A DNA stretch of 64,000 nucleotides from Oceanobacillus neutriphilus (GCF_014645515.1 NZ_BMLW01000017.1:19976-83975); one strand, 5' to 3'. Shown: positions 1-8,763, numbered from the stretch's first letter. A program made the numbers and translations. Notes: a model not told the origin generated them from the letters alone.

Positions 1-486
1 TTGGTAGAGCCAGCCTCCGAAAGCTGGGCCCAACAAGGTCCCCACAGCTTGCCCCGATAGAGCAATTCCCATGACTTTTCCCCGTTCTTTCGATGGATAA
101 AAGTCTGCAAGCAATGCAAGACCGGATGTCCAGGTGGCAGCTGCAGCAATTCCTTGTAAAACACGGCAAAGGAGTAATAGCCAAAAAGTATTCGCAAACG
201 CAAATAACAGTGTAGCGACACCGAGTCCTAAAATTCCCCACAGCATTGGACCACGTCTTCCAAATTTGTCTGAAACAACACCAAATATTGGTGTGGCAAT
301 TAATAAAGCAGCTGCATAGCTGCCAAATAAAATACCGATTGCAGTTTGTGATATACCTAAGTTTTCAGCATAGTCCGGCAAAATAGGAACAATCATTCCA
401 TAAAGCAGCATATCAGTGAAGATTGCTAAAGTTACAACTAACAAGACGCTTTTTTGAGCTTTTTTAATATTTCGTTCCTGATTCAT
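1..486 (-). CDS. MFS drug/metabolite exporter, N-terminal half (cut by window edge)
   Basis: Reading the minus strand from an ATG at 486 gives 162 open codons running off the left edge. The product starts MNQERNIKKAQ and shows about five hydrophobic segments. It has a textbook MFS motif A between helices 2 and 3 (GVVSDKFGRRGPML) and a motif C-like stretch (GIALSGQAVGTLLGPAFGGW), which is typical of 12-14 helix proton-coupled drug exporters of the inner membrane. A purine-rich GAAGGGAAG precedes the start. The PadR regulator upstream points the same way, and both genes carry nearly the same palindrome at their promoters, so substrate-induced efflux is the likely arrangement. The substrate is unknown. 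The family call is firm; the exporter class is inferred from motif C. Confidence 0.9.
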   Translation of the reverse strand, partial: MNQERNIKKAQKSVLLVVTLAIFTDMLLYGMIVPILPDYAENLGISQTAIGILFGSYAAALLIATPIFGVVSDKFGRRGPMLWGILGLGVATLLFAFANTFWLLLLCRVLQGIAAAATWTSGLALLADFYPSKERGKVMGIALSGQAVGTLLGPAFGGWLYQ

Positions 487-697
487 TTTCTTCCCTTCTT
501 TCTTCAGATATTTTGTTGTTAATATCAACAACAGCTACTTCCCTTTGTCAGAAGCTGAATGACCTCCTTTCTTCTTTTACTCCTTAAGAGGAAAAGAAAT
601 AATTGTTTTTACCGCCTCGCTAGCTCGCCGCCTCCACCGATAACCGCAGTAATTTATTATCTTACTTATGTCACTGCTATTATCCATTCCGAATAAA

Positions 698-736
698 ATA
701 TAATTTACCCTCCATTGATTACTCAACGTTGAATAT
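698..736 (-). promoter_or_regulatory. Promoter and palindromic operator of the MFS gene
   Basis: On the minus strand TTGAGT (721-726) and TTATAT (698-703) are 17 bases apart, a plausible SigA promoter. The -35 lies inside a perfect palindrome TCAACGTTGA (723-732). The 16-mer ACTCAACGTTGAATAT (721-736) matches 14 of 16 positions of the sequence at the PadR gene's own promoter. A repressor bound here would block RNA polymerase. Binding by the neighbouring PadR protein is inferred. Confidence 0.55.
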
Positions 737-774
737 AAATATATTTTTTTCTCCCTCTCAATTAAGAGGGAGAA

Positions 775-1326
775 TTACTGATCATTTTTTTCTAAGTATA
801 TCAATGCTTTCTCGACGAAATCCTGCTGCTGTCTGATAGTAGCAAACATATTATCAAAAACCAGCTGCACCATGGGAGGAATATTGCCTTCTATTGCCGC
901 TTTTTTTTCCTTCCAGCCCGCCTGGACGCTTCTATATTCATTTTCCAACGTTATTTGCTGCTGTTCTAAAGCTTGACGTGCTTCTTCTACGGACAGCTTA
1001 TCAAAAAAAGAGATGCCTGTATATAAAGAGGCAGGATATTGAACGGATGAGCTGGTTAATGCCTCTCGAACCAAATCTTTCAGATGCTTTTTTCCTTCTT
1101 CTGTGATTCGATAGGTAAACTTTTGCCGATGACCCGTTTGCTCCACCTTGTCAATTGCAATATACCCATCCTTTTCTAATTTTTTGAGCGCATGATAAAT
1201 CGAACCGATTAATACGCCGCCCCATCTTTCTGCATCTGTCATTCGCAGTGCCTGCTGAATATCATAACCGGACATCGGTTTCGTATCTAACATACCCAGT
1301 ACAAGTAATCTTGTCATCAAAGTCAC
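775..1326 (-). CDS. PadR-family transcriptional regulator
   Basis: This 183-residue protein has an N-terminal PadR winged helix (about residues 5-80: LGMLDTKPMSGYDIQQAL, then a recognition region with IGSIYHALKKLEKDGYI). An alpha-helical C-terminal dimerisation domain follows (about 95-180, the Vir_act_alpha_C-like region). PadR proteins are usually repressors released by a small-molecule ligand and often control a neighbouring exporter. It lies upstream of the MFS gene on the same strand with a 288-base gap, so the two probably have separate promoters under one repressor. The palindrome just downstream of its own -10 suggests autoregulation. The family assignment is secure; the ligand is unknown. 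Confidence 0.9.
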   Translation of the reverse strand: MTLMTRLLVLGMLDTKPMSGYDIQQALRMTDAERWGGVLIGSIYHALKKLEKDGYIAIDKVEQTGHRQKFTYRITEEGKKHLKDLVREALTSSSVQYPASLYTGISFFDKLSVEEARQALEQQQITLENEYRSVQAGWKEKKAAIEGNIPPMVQLVFDNMFATIRQQQDFVEKALIYLEKNDQ

Positions 1327-1333
1327 ACCCTTT

Positions 1334-1376
1334 ACTTAACGTTGAGTATTGTATAATGATTATATAAGAATGTCAA
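1334..1376 (-). promoter_or_regulatory. PadR gene promoter with operator at the start site
   Basis: On the minus strand TTGACA (1371-1376), a 17-base spacer and TACAAT (1348-1353) form a near-consensus SigA promoter. Directly downstream of the -10 lies ACTTAACGTTGAGTAT (plus strand 1334-1349), the partner of the palindrome at 721-736. A protein bound here would cover the transcription start. Confidence 0.65.
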
Positions 1377-1588
1377 TTATTCAGAATATAAATGCACAAA
1401 ACGTTTATCCAGCTTTATTGCAGATTATTTACTTTACCGTTTTCGATAGCTCCCATTTGAAAGATAAAAATATGCCTCAATATCATTTATAATTAAAGAT
1501 CTTGTACTCAATAGCAGTAATTCAAAGAACCTATTATTGCTAATGTGAAATAATTAACAGAAATAGGTTCCCTCGCAGTTGTATTATA

Positions 1589-2662
1589 TTAATTTTCAAA
1601 TGATTTTCGAAGTATAATTATTTCCTCAAGCTCTAGGCTGGTTAATTCAGATATTTCTTCATCCGTATAATCCCTGTCTAAAAGCTTTTTCACAAAATTT
1701 CGTTCTGCTTCTTTCTTTCCTTGTTCGACGCCTCGCTCTATACCTTGCACCATCCCTTGTTCGATACCTTTTTCTATACCTTCAGCCACACCTCTTGCCA
1801 TTCCCTTTTCCATGCCTCTTTTTGTCGCTTCTTCCTCAATTTCTCTAAACAATCTTCCAAATGTCGGTGTGTCTCTTAACTTTTCCATTCCCATTATTTT
1901 TCCTTCCTCCTTTTCGTTTTGTGCAACTGGTAATGAGTCGTACAGCTTTTCCTGTAATTCCGTCGGTATCTGCAGGATATAATCAATAAAATACAACAGG
2001 GCGGAAAGATAGGCTTCGCGATGTGAGTACTTTTCGAATGCCAGGCTGATGAGCTTCTGTTTAAATTGGAACCTTTTTTCATTATCCTCGTCTGTCCTGT
2101 CATTATTTTTACTGACATAGATTCCTGCAAGAACAGCTAAAGCGAATGGATTATCAGATTTTTTCAGCTCTTCCTCAGCTTTTCCATAGAATCGGTAGGT
2201 GTTATAGGCATAGGTCAGCATTGTGCCATAAAAAGAATAATGGAACGTATCTTCATGGTGCTGATGGCTGGCATCAGTTAAAAGCGTGATGGAATAAATC
2301 GGGTGATTGTATTTATCGTAGACGCGGTAAAAGTATTTAAACATGCGTTCTGCAAAGTCTTGTCCGCCAATGGCCAGCACTTCAATATGAATGAAGACAT
2401 ATTTTTCTTCTCCGTTTTTCAGCAGCACCTTGACTAGTTTATCCGTATAATTTTTTCCTTTTCTCGAATCAATAACAAACTGAAAAAGCTCCAGATTTTT
2501 GAAATCTGCTCCTTTTTCAAAATCAATTTCGGGATATAAATCCCGTGCAAAATATTCCATAAATTCTTGAAATAATTCTTCAATCAAATTTTTCCAAAGT
2601 CCATCGTAATCTGTGTTCTTTTCATGATAAGTCTTTTTATTTTCTTTTATTGTTGTCAGCAT
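1589..2662 (-). CDS. Rpn-family PD-(D/E)XK nuclease / putative transposase-like protein
   Basis: The 357-residue product resembles the Rpn (YhgA-like, PDDEXK_2) family, recombination-promoting DNA endonucleases once annotated as transposases. The N-terminal two thirds hold the nuclease-like fold, with an acidic residue in ADFKNLELFQFVID and a beta strand ending FIHIEVLAIGG where the family usually has hIExQ. The C-terminal 110 residues are a charged helix with a short repeat (GMEKGMARGVAEGIEKGIEQG and on to about residue 330), as is characteristic of these proteins. A GAGG lies 13 bases before the ATG, so the start is less certain. It stands alone with no cognate IS ends. Its function in Gram-positives is poorly known. 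Confidence 0.75.
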   Translation of the reverse strand: MLTTIKENKKTYHEKNTDYDGLWKNLIEELFQEFMEYFARDLYPEIDFEKGADFKNLELFQFVIDSRKGKNYTDKLVKVLLKNGEEKYVFIHIEVLAIGGQDFAERMFKYFYRVYDKYNHPIYSITLLTDASHQHHEDTFHYSFYGTMLTYAYNTYRFYGKAEEELKKSDNPFALAVLAGIYVSKNNDRTDEDNEKRFQFKQKLISLAFEKYSHREAYLSALLYFIDYILQIPTELQEKLYDSLPVAQNEKEEGKIMGMEKLRDTPTFGRLFREIEEEATKRGMEKGMARGVAEGIEKGIEQGMVQGIERGVEQGKKEAERNFVKKLLDRDYTDEEISELTSLELEEIIILRKSFEN

Positions 2663-2933
2663 TATTTTATCACATCCTCAAGTAATAATAAATTTGTTTT
2701 AATCGTATAGGCTTTGTGCACGGAAAGCAAAAGCGCAAAACAGGATTTCTTCTGTACATACTGACTATATATATGGGTTTTTAGTACAATTTTTTACGTT
2801 TTTCAACCAGGAAATGATATTCATATTGAGTTTTTAGTAATACTTTTATCAGTAGAAAAATCGCTTGTCCTTTTTTTAAGCCAGTTGTGATACCATGGTA
2901 TGAGCTATTGTGTATTTTAATAGAGGAGTTTAC

Positions 2934-3497
2934 ATGCTCTTTAAAAGATTGGGAGGGATTATGATGGAAGTCAACAATTCAACCGCCAATCGAATATTAA
3001 TCATTGGATGTCCCGGTTCAGGTAAGTCAACATTAGCCACACAAATTGCTCAAATTGGAAACATTCCTTTAGTACACTTAGACAGCATTCAATGGATCGA
3101 TAATGAAACGAATACCTCTCAGGCAGTTTTTGATGCAAAATTGAAGGAAGAAATACAGAAAGACCAATGGGTTATTGATGGTAATTATGGAAGAACAATG
3201 GAATTGCGTATGAAGCGCGCAGAAATGGTTATTTGGTTAGATTTTCCCCGCAGTATCTGTCTATATCGTATACTCAAGCGCTATGTAAAAAATAAAGGAA
3301 AGAAAAATCCGCACGGTAATCCGGATAGATTATACTTTTCTTTTCTTCGTTTTGTTTGGAATTATAAGAAAGAGAATGATTCCCGTATAGAGGCATTAAG
3401 AGGCAGATTCCAAGACCAGCTTCTATTCATCCATATTCGTTCTGGAAAAGAGCTCAGGAAATTTATAAATAATTTTGAAACTCGATGTGAGCTGTAA
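2934..3497 (+). CDS. P-loop adenylate-kinase-like protein (topology modulation / FlaR-like)
   Basis: The product is a small P-loop kinase of the FlaR-like group: Walker A GCPGSGKST near the N-terminus, then the group's conserved HLDSIQW and a lid-like Arg/Lys-rich segment. These proteins are predicted nucleoside or nucleotide kinases; the name 'topology modulation' is historical. Three in-frame starts exist: GTG 2910, ATG 2934 (GAGGAG five bases upstream) and ATG 2961/2964 (GGGAGGG upstream). I chose 2934; the shorter form would place the P-loop closer to the usual distance from the start. It is transcribed alone, divergently from the Rpn-like gene, and ends at a strong bidirectional terminator. 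Confidence 0.75.
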   Translation: MLFKRLGGIMMEVNNSTANRILIIGCPGSGKSTLATQIAQIGNIPLVHLDSIQWIDNETNTSQAVFDAKLKEEIQKDQWVIDGNYGRTMELRMKRAEMVIWLDFPRSICLYRILKRYVKNKGKKNPHGNPDRLYFSFLRFVWNYKKENDSRIEALRGRFQDQLLFIHIRSGKELRKFINNFETRCEL

Positions 3498-3549
3498 CAT
3501 ATGTGTCAACTTAGTAATTACTTTCTGTCGCCCAAAAATATCCTGCATA

Positions 3550-3592
3550 AAAAGAGCAGTACTCATTAACATGTTAGTGAGTACTGTTCTTT
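3550..3592. terminator. Bidirectional intrinsic terminator between convergent genes
   Basis: A near-perfect palindrome (arms about 3553-3565 and 3578-3590, AGAGCAGTACTCA against TGAGTACTGTTCT) is flanked by A-runs on the left and T-runs on the right. It serves the plus-strand kinase and the minus-strand CD3324-like gene. Confidence 0.8.
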
Positions 3593-3612
3593 CAGATTAA
3601 AAACGCTTATCA

Positions 3613-3900
3613 TTATTTTATTTCACCATTCATCTCACGTGTTTTATAGACAATTTTACGAATACTGTCCATCGATAGATTATAGGTTTGTTCCAATTCC
3701 TCAAATGAACGGCCTTCTCTGTATAATCTATAGATCTCCTCGTTTCTTTTGGCTAGGGCGATACGCGACCCGTTGGCTTCTCCCCATCCTGCACGCTGAC
3801 TGGTTTGTTTTGGAATATAGATAAGCTCTCCTTGAATATATTTCTGGAGCTCCTTCAATAAATGAGGCGGAAGCACCTCTTTTCCATTTTTATATGACAA
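3613..3900 (-). CDS. CD3324-family small HTH protein
   Basis: The 95-residue basic protein has an N-terminal segment (LPPHLLKELQKYIQGELIYIP) and a C-terminal helix-turn-helix (about residues 55-88: EIYRLYREGRSFEELEQTYNL) like the CD3324 family, which is related to Mor-type activators. The central SQRAGWGEANGSR stretch is typical of the family. It has its own gene and terminator and no obvious partner. DNA binding is likely; the target is unknown. Confidence 0.75.
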   Translation of the reverse strand: MSYKNGKEVLPPHLLKELQKYIQGELIYIPKQTSQRAGWGEANGSRIALAKRNEEIYRLYREGRSFEELEQTYNLSMDSIRKIVYKTREMNGEIK

Positions 3901-4041
3901 GCAAGAACATCCTTTCTATGAAGATGTATGTGTCGATCTTGCATTATTTTCTCATTCATCATTAAAACTCCTCTCATTTTAATTTATTTTACGAAAGCCT
4001 TTTCACTATTAGTATACATTAATTTGGGAAAGAAAAGGAGA

Positions 4042-4093
4042 CCGCAATTTTAATGCGGCCCCGTGTTTTATGATTTCCGCTATGCGGAAATCA
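4042..4093. other. Two small hairpins in the 3901-4554 intergenic gap
   Basis: The 654-base gap holds two compact inverted repeats: CCGCA/TGCGG (4042-4058) and TGATTTCCGC/GCGGAAATCA with a three-base loop (4071-4093). Neither is followed by a clear T-run. No convincing coding frame lies here. The rest of the gap is mostly partial repeat copy A. Confidence 0.35.
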
Positions 4094-4230
4094 CCTCATA
4101 TTTTGTGATCAATTTAAATCAGCCTCCTTTCCGAAATATTATCGGTCCGACACCCTTATTAACTCATATATCCCCTGCTCGAACAAGGGGAAGAACGATT
4201 ATAATTATTTTTTACCACTTTTTATATTTA

Positions 4231-4402
4231 TTACTCAACTTTCATACCTGAGAACAAGCATCTATACCTTCCTATTCCAGGATGAACATGTTCTTTATTA
4301 TCCTGCTTGCATTTTGTTAAATCATCCTTCTATTGAAATGAAAATTGTGTATAGCGCCGCTCCGACCAACCACTACGCTTTCCACGGGGACGGCTTCAGC
4401 TA
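4231..4402 (+). repeat. Partial copy (A) of the ~750-bp inverted-repeat element
   Basis: This stretch begins with TTACTCAACTTTCATACC and follows copy C (55733 onward) closely for about 170 bases. It includes the shared ACATGTTCT block, GTTAAATCATCCT and CCGACCAACCACTA(C/T)GCTTTCCA, ending at CGGCTTCAGCTA. Downstream the similarity fades, so the right-hand three quarters are lost or rearranged. No protein of its own is supported. Confidence 0.8.
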
Positions 4403-4554
4403 GGCTTCTTTCTGCACATTCCTTGAGGCCGAGAGTCCTCTCTCCACCTAAACAGGATAGATTTACGATTATCAGCGCTGAAAAAAGGGTATAAAATATA
4501 CAATACATTTATGAAGGATAACATTATAATAACGAAAGGGAGCGATGGACACAA

Positions 4555-6321
4555 ATGAGTATGTGGACAAAGATATTTGTTGCCTTAACGATGGTAATCA
4601 CTATTAACATGGGACTTACACTCACAGCATCTGCGGAAAATCAGATGAACGATTTACATATTGAAGTAGAACTGCAGGAAGATGGCTCAGGCGTTGTTAC
4701 TGAACATCGTCAAATGAATATAGATAACGGTACGGAGTTTTTCATTGATATGGCCAATCTTGATGATTCAGAAGTATTGGATTTTTCAGTTGAAGGGTTT
4801 ACAGAGGAGCCTGATTGGGACTCCGATGCTTCCCAGGAGGAAAAGGCAGGAAAATATGGAACAATATCTACCAGCGATGGGGTTGAATTAGTTTGGGGGA
4901 TCGGAGAGTACGGTGAAAATTCGTATACCATAACCTACACGCTTTCTAACCTTGTTCGTAATTTAGATGATGGGCAGGGAATGCTTTGGAACTTTGACAC
5001 CTTTTCAGATGTTCCTGCTCAAAATTTGACAGTTGAAATTACAGGTTTTCAGCCGTTTACATCTGAAACGGTAAATTACTGGGGCTTCGGTTTCGCTAAT
5101 GACATGCAACTCACAGATGGCCGCATTGTATGGGAGTCAGACGAGGAAGTTGATGGAGATGTGATTGTTTTGGCACAATTTCCAGATGATTTCTTTCAAG
5201 CGCAGCAAACAGAAGACATGACGTTAGCCGAACAACAAGAAGAGGCAATGGATGGGTCTGCCTATAATACAAGCGACAATTCCAGGGCTGCTACTATCAT
5301 CATTAGCGTAGTCGTTGTTTTTATATTATTAATCGGTATTGGTACCCTTTTAATTATCCTTAAAACCAATAAAGCAAAAAGAGAAGCCGGCGCAATGAAG
5401 CCGCTGCATAAACGGGTGGCAGAAAACAAAGGTAAAACATATGCGGCCGTGCCTTTCGAAGGAGAAGACTATGCAGGTTTAAGTGCCCTTCTAACTCAGA
5501 TGCAACTGGGGTATTTTGAAGATATTTTTCAAGCTTATCTTTTGAAATGGTCAGTGAATAAGAAAATCTCTATTGAAGCAGAAGAAAAAAGTAAGGTTTT
5601 CGGGAAAAAATATCAATCGACCATTGCTATTAACGATTTTAAAAATGAACGGGATAAGCATCCAATAACCTTTGGAGAACTAACGGATCAAATTGATGGC
5701 GAAACATATGACGAATCATATGAAACTGGTCTATGGACGATGCTCTTAGATGTTGCTGACAGGAATGGCATTGTCACAGAAAAAGCCATCCAAAAATGGA
5801 GTAAACAGTATGCAAAGGAAGTCAGTACGTTTGCTGATTATCTCAAGGACTACTCCGAAGCTTATCTAGAGCAGCAAGGATTGTTTTCTTTTAAAGAAAT
5901 TAAAGCAGCTGGATTTTTACAATCTATTACGGTACCAAGTGATGAGGGAGACAAACTGGCAGATCGTTTGATACAATTTAATAACTATTTAAGCGAAGCA
6001 GATATAAATCAATTTACAAATGCTTCTAAGCCACTTTCACTAAAAGATATGATGCTATGGAGTGTTTTACTTGGTAAAAGTGATAAAGTATCTAAAAAAT
6101 TAGAAGCTCTCGTTCCTGAAAACAACTATGAAGAGGACTTGGTATACCTTAATTATTGGTACGGAACTGTCCACACCCGTACAATCTTAACTACAGGCTT
6201 AGCCAGCGGCGGCTTTCATTCCAGTACTTCATCTATTAGTGCGTCGAGCGGAAACGGCGGTGTTACAAGCGTCGGCGGTGGCGGTGGAGCTGGTGGCGGC
6301 GGCGGTGGCGGAATCCGCTAG
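4555..6321 (+). CDS. DUF2207-family membrane protein
   Basis: The 588-residue protein has an N-terminal signal sequence (to about residue 27, ending LTASA), an extracellular DUF2207 beta-rich domain (about 30-215), a linker, one strong transmembrane helix (about 243-268, IIISVVVVFILLIGIGTLLII) and a cytoplasmic part of about 300 residues. It ends in a Gly-rich tail with runs of glycine, as is common in this family. DUF2207 proteins have no settled biochemical role. It is monocistronic and ends at a perfect hairpin terminator. The start is the ATG at 4555 with AAAGGGAG a little far upstream; the ATG at 4561 would give the same signal peptide. Confidence 0.8.
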   Translation: MSMWTKIFVALTMVITINMGLTLTASAENQMNDLHIEVELQEDGSGVVTEHRQMNIDNGTEFFIDMANLDDSEVLDFSVEGFTEEPDWDSDASQEEKAGKYGTISTSDGVELVWGIGEYGENSYTITYTLSNLVRNLDDGQGMLWNFDTFSDVPAQNLTVEITGFQPFTSETVNYWGFGFANDMQLTDGRIVWESDEEVDGDVIVLAQFPDDFFQAQQTEDMTLAEQQEEAMDGSAYNTSDNSRAATIIISVVVVFILLIGIGTLLIILKTNKAKREAGAMKPLHKRVAENKGKTYAAVPFEGEDYAGLSALLTQMQLGYFEDIFQAYLLKWSVNKKISIEAEEKSKVFGKKYQSTIAINDFKNERDKHPITFGELTDQIDGETYDESYETGLWTMLLDVADRNGIVTEKAIQKWSKQYAKEVSTFADYLKDYSEAYLEQQGLFSFKEIKAAGFLQSITVPSDEGDKLADRLIQFNNYLSEADINQFTNASKPLSLKDMMLWSVLLGKSDKVSKKLEALVPENNYEEDLVYLNYWYGTVHTRTILTTGLASGGFHSSTSSISASSGNGGVTSVGGGGGAGGGGGGGIR

Positions 6322-6370
6322 ACAAAACCTCTTTCGTGCCCAGCTTTAATAACCATATCGTATCAATTAT

Positions 6371-6415
6371 CTATCCTAAAAAAGCTCAAAAGTAATTTGA
6401 GCTTTTTTAGGATAG
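6371..6415. terminator. Perfect bidirectional terminator
   Basis: A 20-bp perfect inverted repeat (6371-6390 and 6396-6415) with a five-base loop contains AAAAAAGCTC and GAGCTTTTTT. It separates the DUF2207 gene from the convergent SnoaL-like gene. Confidence 0.9.
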
Positions 6416-6427
6416 TTTTCTTTGAAG

Positions 6428-6793
6428 TTAGGTTTGTCCAATAAATTCTTTAAAAGTCTGCGCATCAAAGAAAATAGAGGAAGCTGTCAGTTTACCAGTT
6501 TCATTAAAAGACAGGAATTCTCCAACATCTAACTGCTTTTCTGCTCCAGACAGAGACTGAAGTGTATAACGGTTTATAGCAGCAGCCTCATTTCCCTGAA
6601 TAATCAACTGCTTTGTCTCCAATGCAGTACTTAACGAGAAAAATTGTCCTGCTCCTTTTAAATAGAAATCTTTACCCTTCATAGCATCGGCACTATCCAA
6701 AACAACATAGGTTATGTCGTTAGAAACATAGCTTTCCCAATCCCCGTCATGAATCGATTGAAAATACGCTTTGACTAAATTCTCTGTAACCAT
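6428..6793 (-). CDS. SnoaL-like / NTF2-fold protein
   Basis: The 121-residue product (start MVTENLVKAYFQSI) has the size and pattern of the SnoaL-like NTF2 superfamily: an N-terminal helix with a DGDWESYVS step, then alternating strands (ITYVVLD, ETKQLIIQGNEAAAINRYTL, LDVGEFLSFNETGKLTASSIFF). The ATG at 6793 follows TAGGAGGT at ideal spacing, so the longer reading from 6868 is rejected. NTF2 proteins bind or convert small hydrophobic ligands; no catalytic residues can be assigned. It lies directly downstream of the WYL regulator and is probably co-transcribed, perhaps as a regulated target. Confidence 0.75.
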   Translation of the reverse strand: MVTENLVKAYFQSIHDGDWESYVSNDITYVVLDSADAMKGKDFYLKGAGQFFSLSTALETKQLIIQGNEAAAINRYTLQSLSGAEKQLDVGEFLSFNETGKLTASSIFFDAQTFKEFIGQT

Positions 6794-6854
6794 AAAATTA
6801 CCTCCTAAGATGATTGTGTTCCTTACAAAAGTCATCTTAGCAAAGGCAATATGA

Positions 6855-7772
6855 CTACGTATTGTCATATTGCCCGAGATTTTTTTGCAGAATCGTTATT
6901 ATTTTTGTTTGTAAAGAAGATGGACCGAGAATCTTTACATGATTTCCAAAACTAAGAAGAAGGTCAACCAGCTCCTGATTGATTATTCTTTGTGCTGCTA
7001 CCAGCAAATTGTTTTCCTGTTCTGTGATTTCCTCAGCTTGAAAATAATCATATACCTTTGCAGCGGCGTCCAACGAAAACGTTAACCGGATAATTTCTTT
7101 TTTTAGCAATCTCTCTGGGTCGATCATTTTCTCCAGCTCTTGATAGCTCAGCTTTTTATGTAACGATTCATCAAAATTCACTTCCGTCATTTCCAAATCC
7201 CGGATTCTGGATAGTTTAAAAAAGCGCAGCGCTTCTTTTTCCAAACAAAAACCTAATAAGTACCAGGCATTCATTTTAAAGATCAAATGGTATGGAACCA
7301 CTGTACGTTTAGTTTGCTTCTTCTTTGAAGTATACACAAACTCGACGAGCCGTTTTTGATGCAAAGCAGCGTCAATCCTGTCCAAATTATTTGAATCCAA
7401 ATTCCAGGAATTGAAATCAAAAAAGTAATGACTGCTGACCGGGTTGTCTGATTTATAAGAATCCATCTTTTTTTCAAGCATATCAACACTAGGATAACGA
7501 ATCATCCTGTTGATATTCCTGCTTATGTTCTTAATAAATTTCTGCTCTTCTTCAGTAAATAAAGAAGCATTCATTTTGTATTTCTCCGCCAGAAAAAAAC
7601 CGCCATTATTTCCCCTTTCGGAATAAATAGGGATACCTGCCAAAGTTAATGTATCAATATCCCTGTAAATAGTACGAACGGAAACTTGAAACTTCTCAGC
7701 TGTTTCTTTTGCTATGATTCTTTTTTGGGACAACAGAGCGATTAGAATATACATTAGTCTTTCTAATTTCAT
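6855..7772 (-). CDS. YafY-type HTH/WYL transcriptional regulator
   Basis: The 305-residue protein has an N-terminal DeoR-like winged helix (about residues 3-58: LLSQKRIIAKETAEKFQVSV then RTIYRDIDTL) and GIPIYSERGNNGGFFL, the usual junction. A central WYL domain follows (about 140-210, with the ligand-binding FKMNAWYLLGFC step), then a C-terminal extension. WYL domains bind ligands or nucleic acid and the HTH represses or activates nearby genes. The gene ends inside a hairpin that precedes the SnoaL-like gene. Confidence 0.88.
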   Translation of the reverse strand: MKLERLMYILIALLSQKRIIAKETAEKFQVSVRTIYRDIDTLTLAGIPIYSERGNNGGFFLAEKYKMNASLFTEEEQKFIKNISRNINRMIRYPSVDMLEKKMDSYKSDNPVSSHYFFDFNSWNLDSNNLDRIDAALHQKRLVEFVYTSKKKQTKRTVVPYHLIFKMNAWYLLGFCLEKEALRFFKLSRIRDLEMTEVNFDESLHKKLSYQELEKMIDPERLLKKEIIRLTFSLDAAAKVYDYFQAEEITEQENNLLVAAQRIINQELVDLLLSFGNHVKILGPSSLQTKIITILQKNLGQYDNT

Positions 7773-8010
7773 ATAAGAGTTTCCTTTCTAATATATTTTA
7801 TTTTACTGAATCTATTAGACAGTTTATATCGTTTAAATATAGTTATAGCACAGAATACCCTGCCAAGTAATGCTGTCATTATACCATTATAATTTGAAAA
7901 CTATCTGCCTCTTTCCAAAAACCATACTTTATCAAAACTTTATGTTCACTATACGCTCAGCTTATTTTACTTTGCTACTATTTACAGTATCAAAAAAAGG
8001 AGATGAGCAA

Positions 8011-8763
8011 ATGATGCAGGCAAATAAAAAAGAGTCTATTTTAGAAATTAGAAATCTAAACAAAAAAATTGACAGGCAAACCGTAATTGATGATATTCAT
8101 TTTTCAATTCAAAAAGGTGATATCTATGGCTTTCTCGGACCAAATGGAGCGGGAAAAACAACAACATTAAGAATGATTACCCGATTGATTTTTCCTAATT
8201 CCGGCGACATATTGATTGACGGACATTCCATAAAAAATGATTCCTTTTTAGCCCTTTCCAGAGTAGGCAGTATTATAGAAAATCCTGCTTTTTATCTTCA
8301 TCTTACAGCAAGGCAAAATTTAAGTCTTAGTGCTAAATTAGCTGCTGTCAAAGTGCCGAAAACAAGGATCAATGAAGTTCTGTCCATTGTTGACCTGAAA
8401 GAAGCCAAGGATAACAAGGTGAAAACATTTTCTTTAGGGATGAAGCAACGCCTGGGAATTGCTAATGCCCTATTGTGCTACCCCAGCTTAATTATATTGG
8501 ACGAACCGACGAATGGCGTAGATCCAATGGGACTTCGGGAGATGAAAACGTTAATTAAACGATTGGCAGAGAAAGAAAAAATTACGTTCCTTATCTCCAG
8601 TCATATGCTTCGGGAAATGGAGGATTTATGTCATAAAGCAGCCTTTATTCAAAGTGGCAAGATCGTTGAAGAAGGAGATATTTCCGAATTATTCAGAGTC
8701 TATCAGGTCAACAATTTAGAGGATTTATTTTTTGCCTGTATAAAGGAGAATTTAACATCATGA
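8011..8763 (+). CDS. ABC transporter ATPase (peptide-antibiotic export type)
   Basis: This 250-residue nucleotide-binding subunit has Walker A GPNGAGKTT (about residue 43), the Q-loop region IENPAFYLHLTARQNL, signature SLGMKQRLGIA, Walker B LIILDEPTNGVDP and the H-loop ISSHML. The ENPAFY...NL pattern is typical of BcrA/lantibiotic self-protection ATPases. The start is the ATG at 8011, eight bases after AAAGGAG; an upstream extension from 7870 reads through non-coding sequence. It overlaps the next permease by ATGA (8760) and is the first gene of a five-gene run ending with its own two-component system. Substrate inferred, not proven. Confidence 0.9.
   Translation: MMQANKKESILEIRNLNKKIDRQTVIDDIHFSIQKGDIYGFLGPNGAGKTTTLRMITRLIFPNSGDILIDGHSIKNDSFLALSRVGSIIENPAFYLHLTARQNLSLSAKLAAVKVPKTRINEVLSIVDLKEAKDNKVKTFSLGMKQRLGIANALLCYPSLIILDEPTNGVDPMGLREMKTLIKRLAEKEKITFLISSHMLREMEDLCHKAAFIQSGKIVEEGDISELFRVYQVNNLEDLFFACIKENLTS

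Noticed and set aside
751..772. Hairpin CTCCCTCT/AGAGGGAG after the PadR gene as a terminator
   Set aside because: On the minus strand it is followed by A's, and the T-run lies on the wrong side, so it is not a standard terminator for PadR.
1527..1570. Inverted repeat GAACCTATT/AATAGGTTC after the Rpn-like gene
   Set aside because: The loop is long and no T-run follows, so a terminator call is not justified.
4317..4508. Minus-strand ORF upstream of the DUF2207 gene
   Set aside because: It overlaps repeat copy A and lacks a ribosome site.
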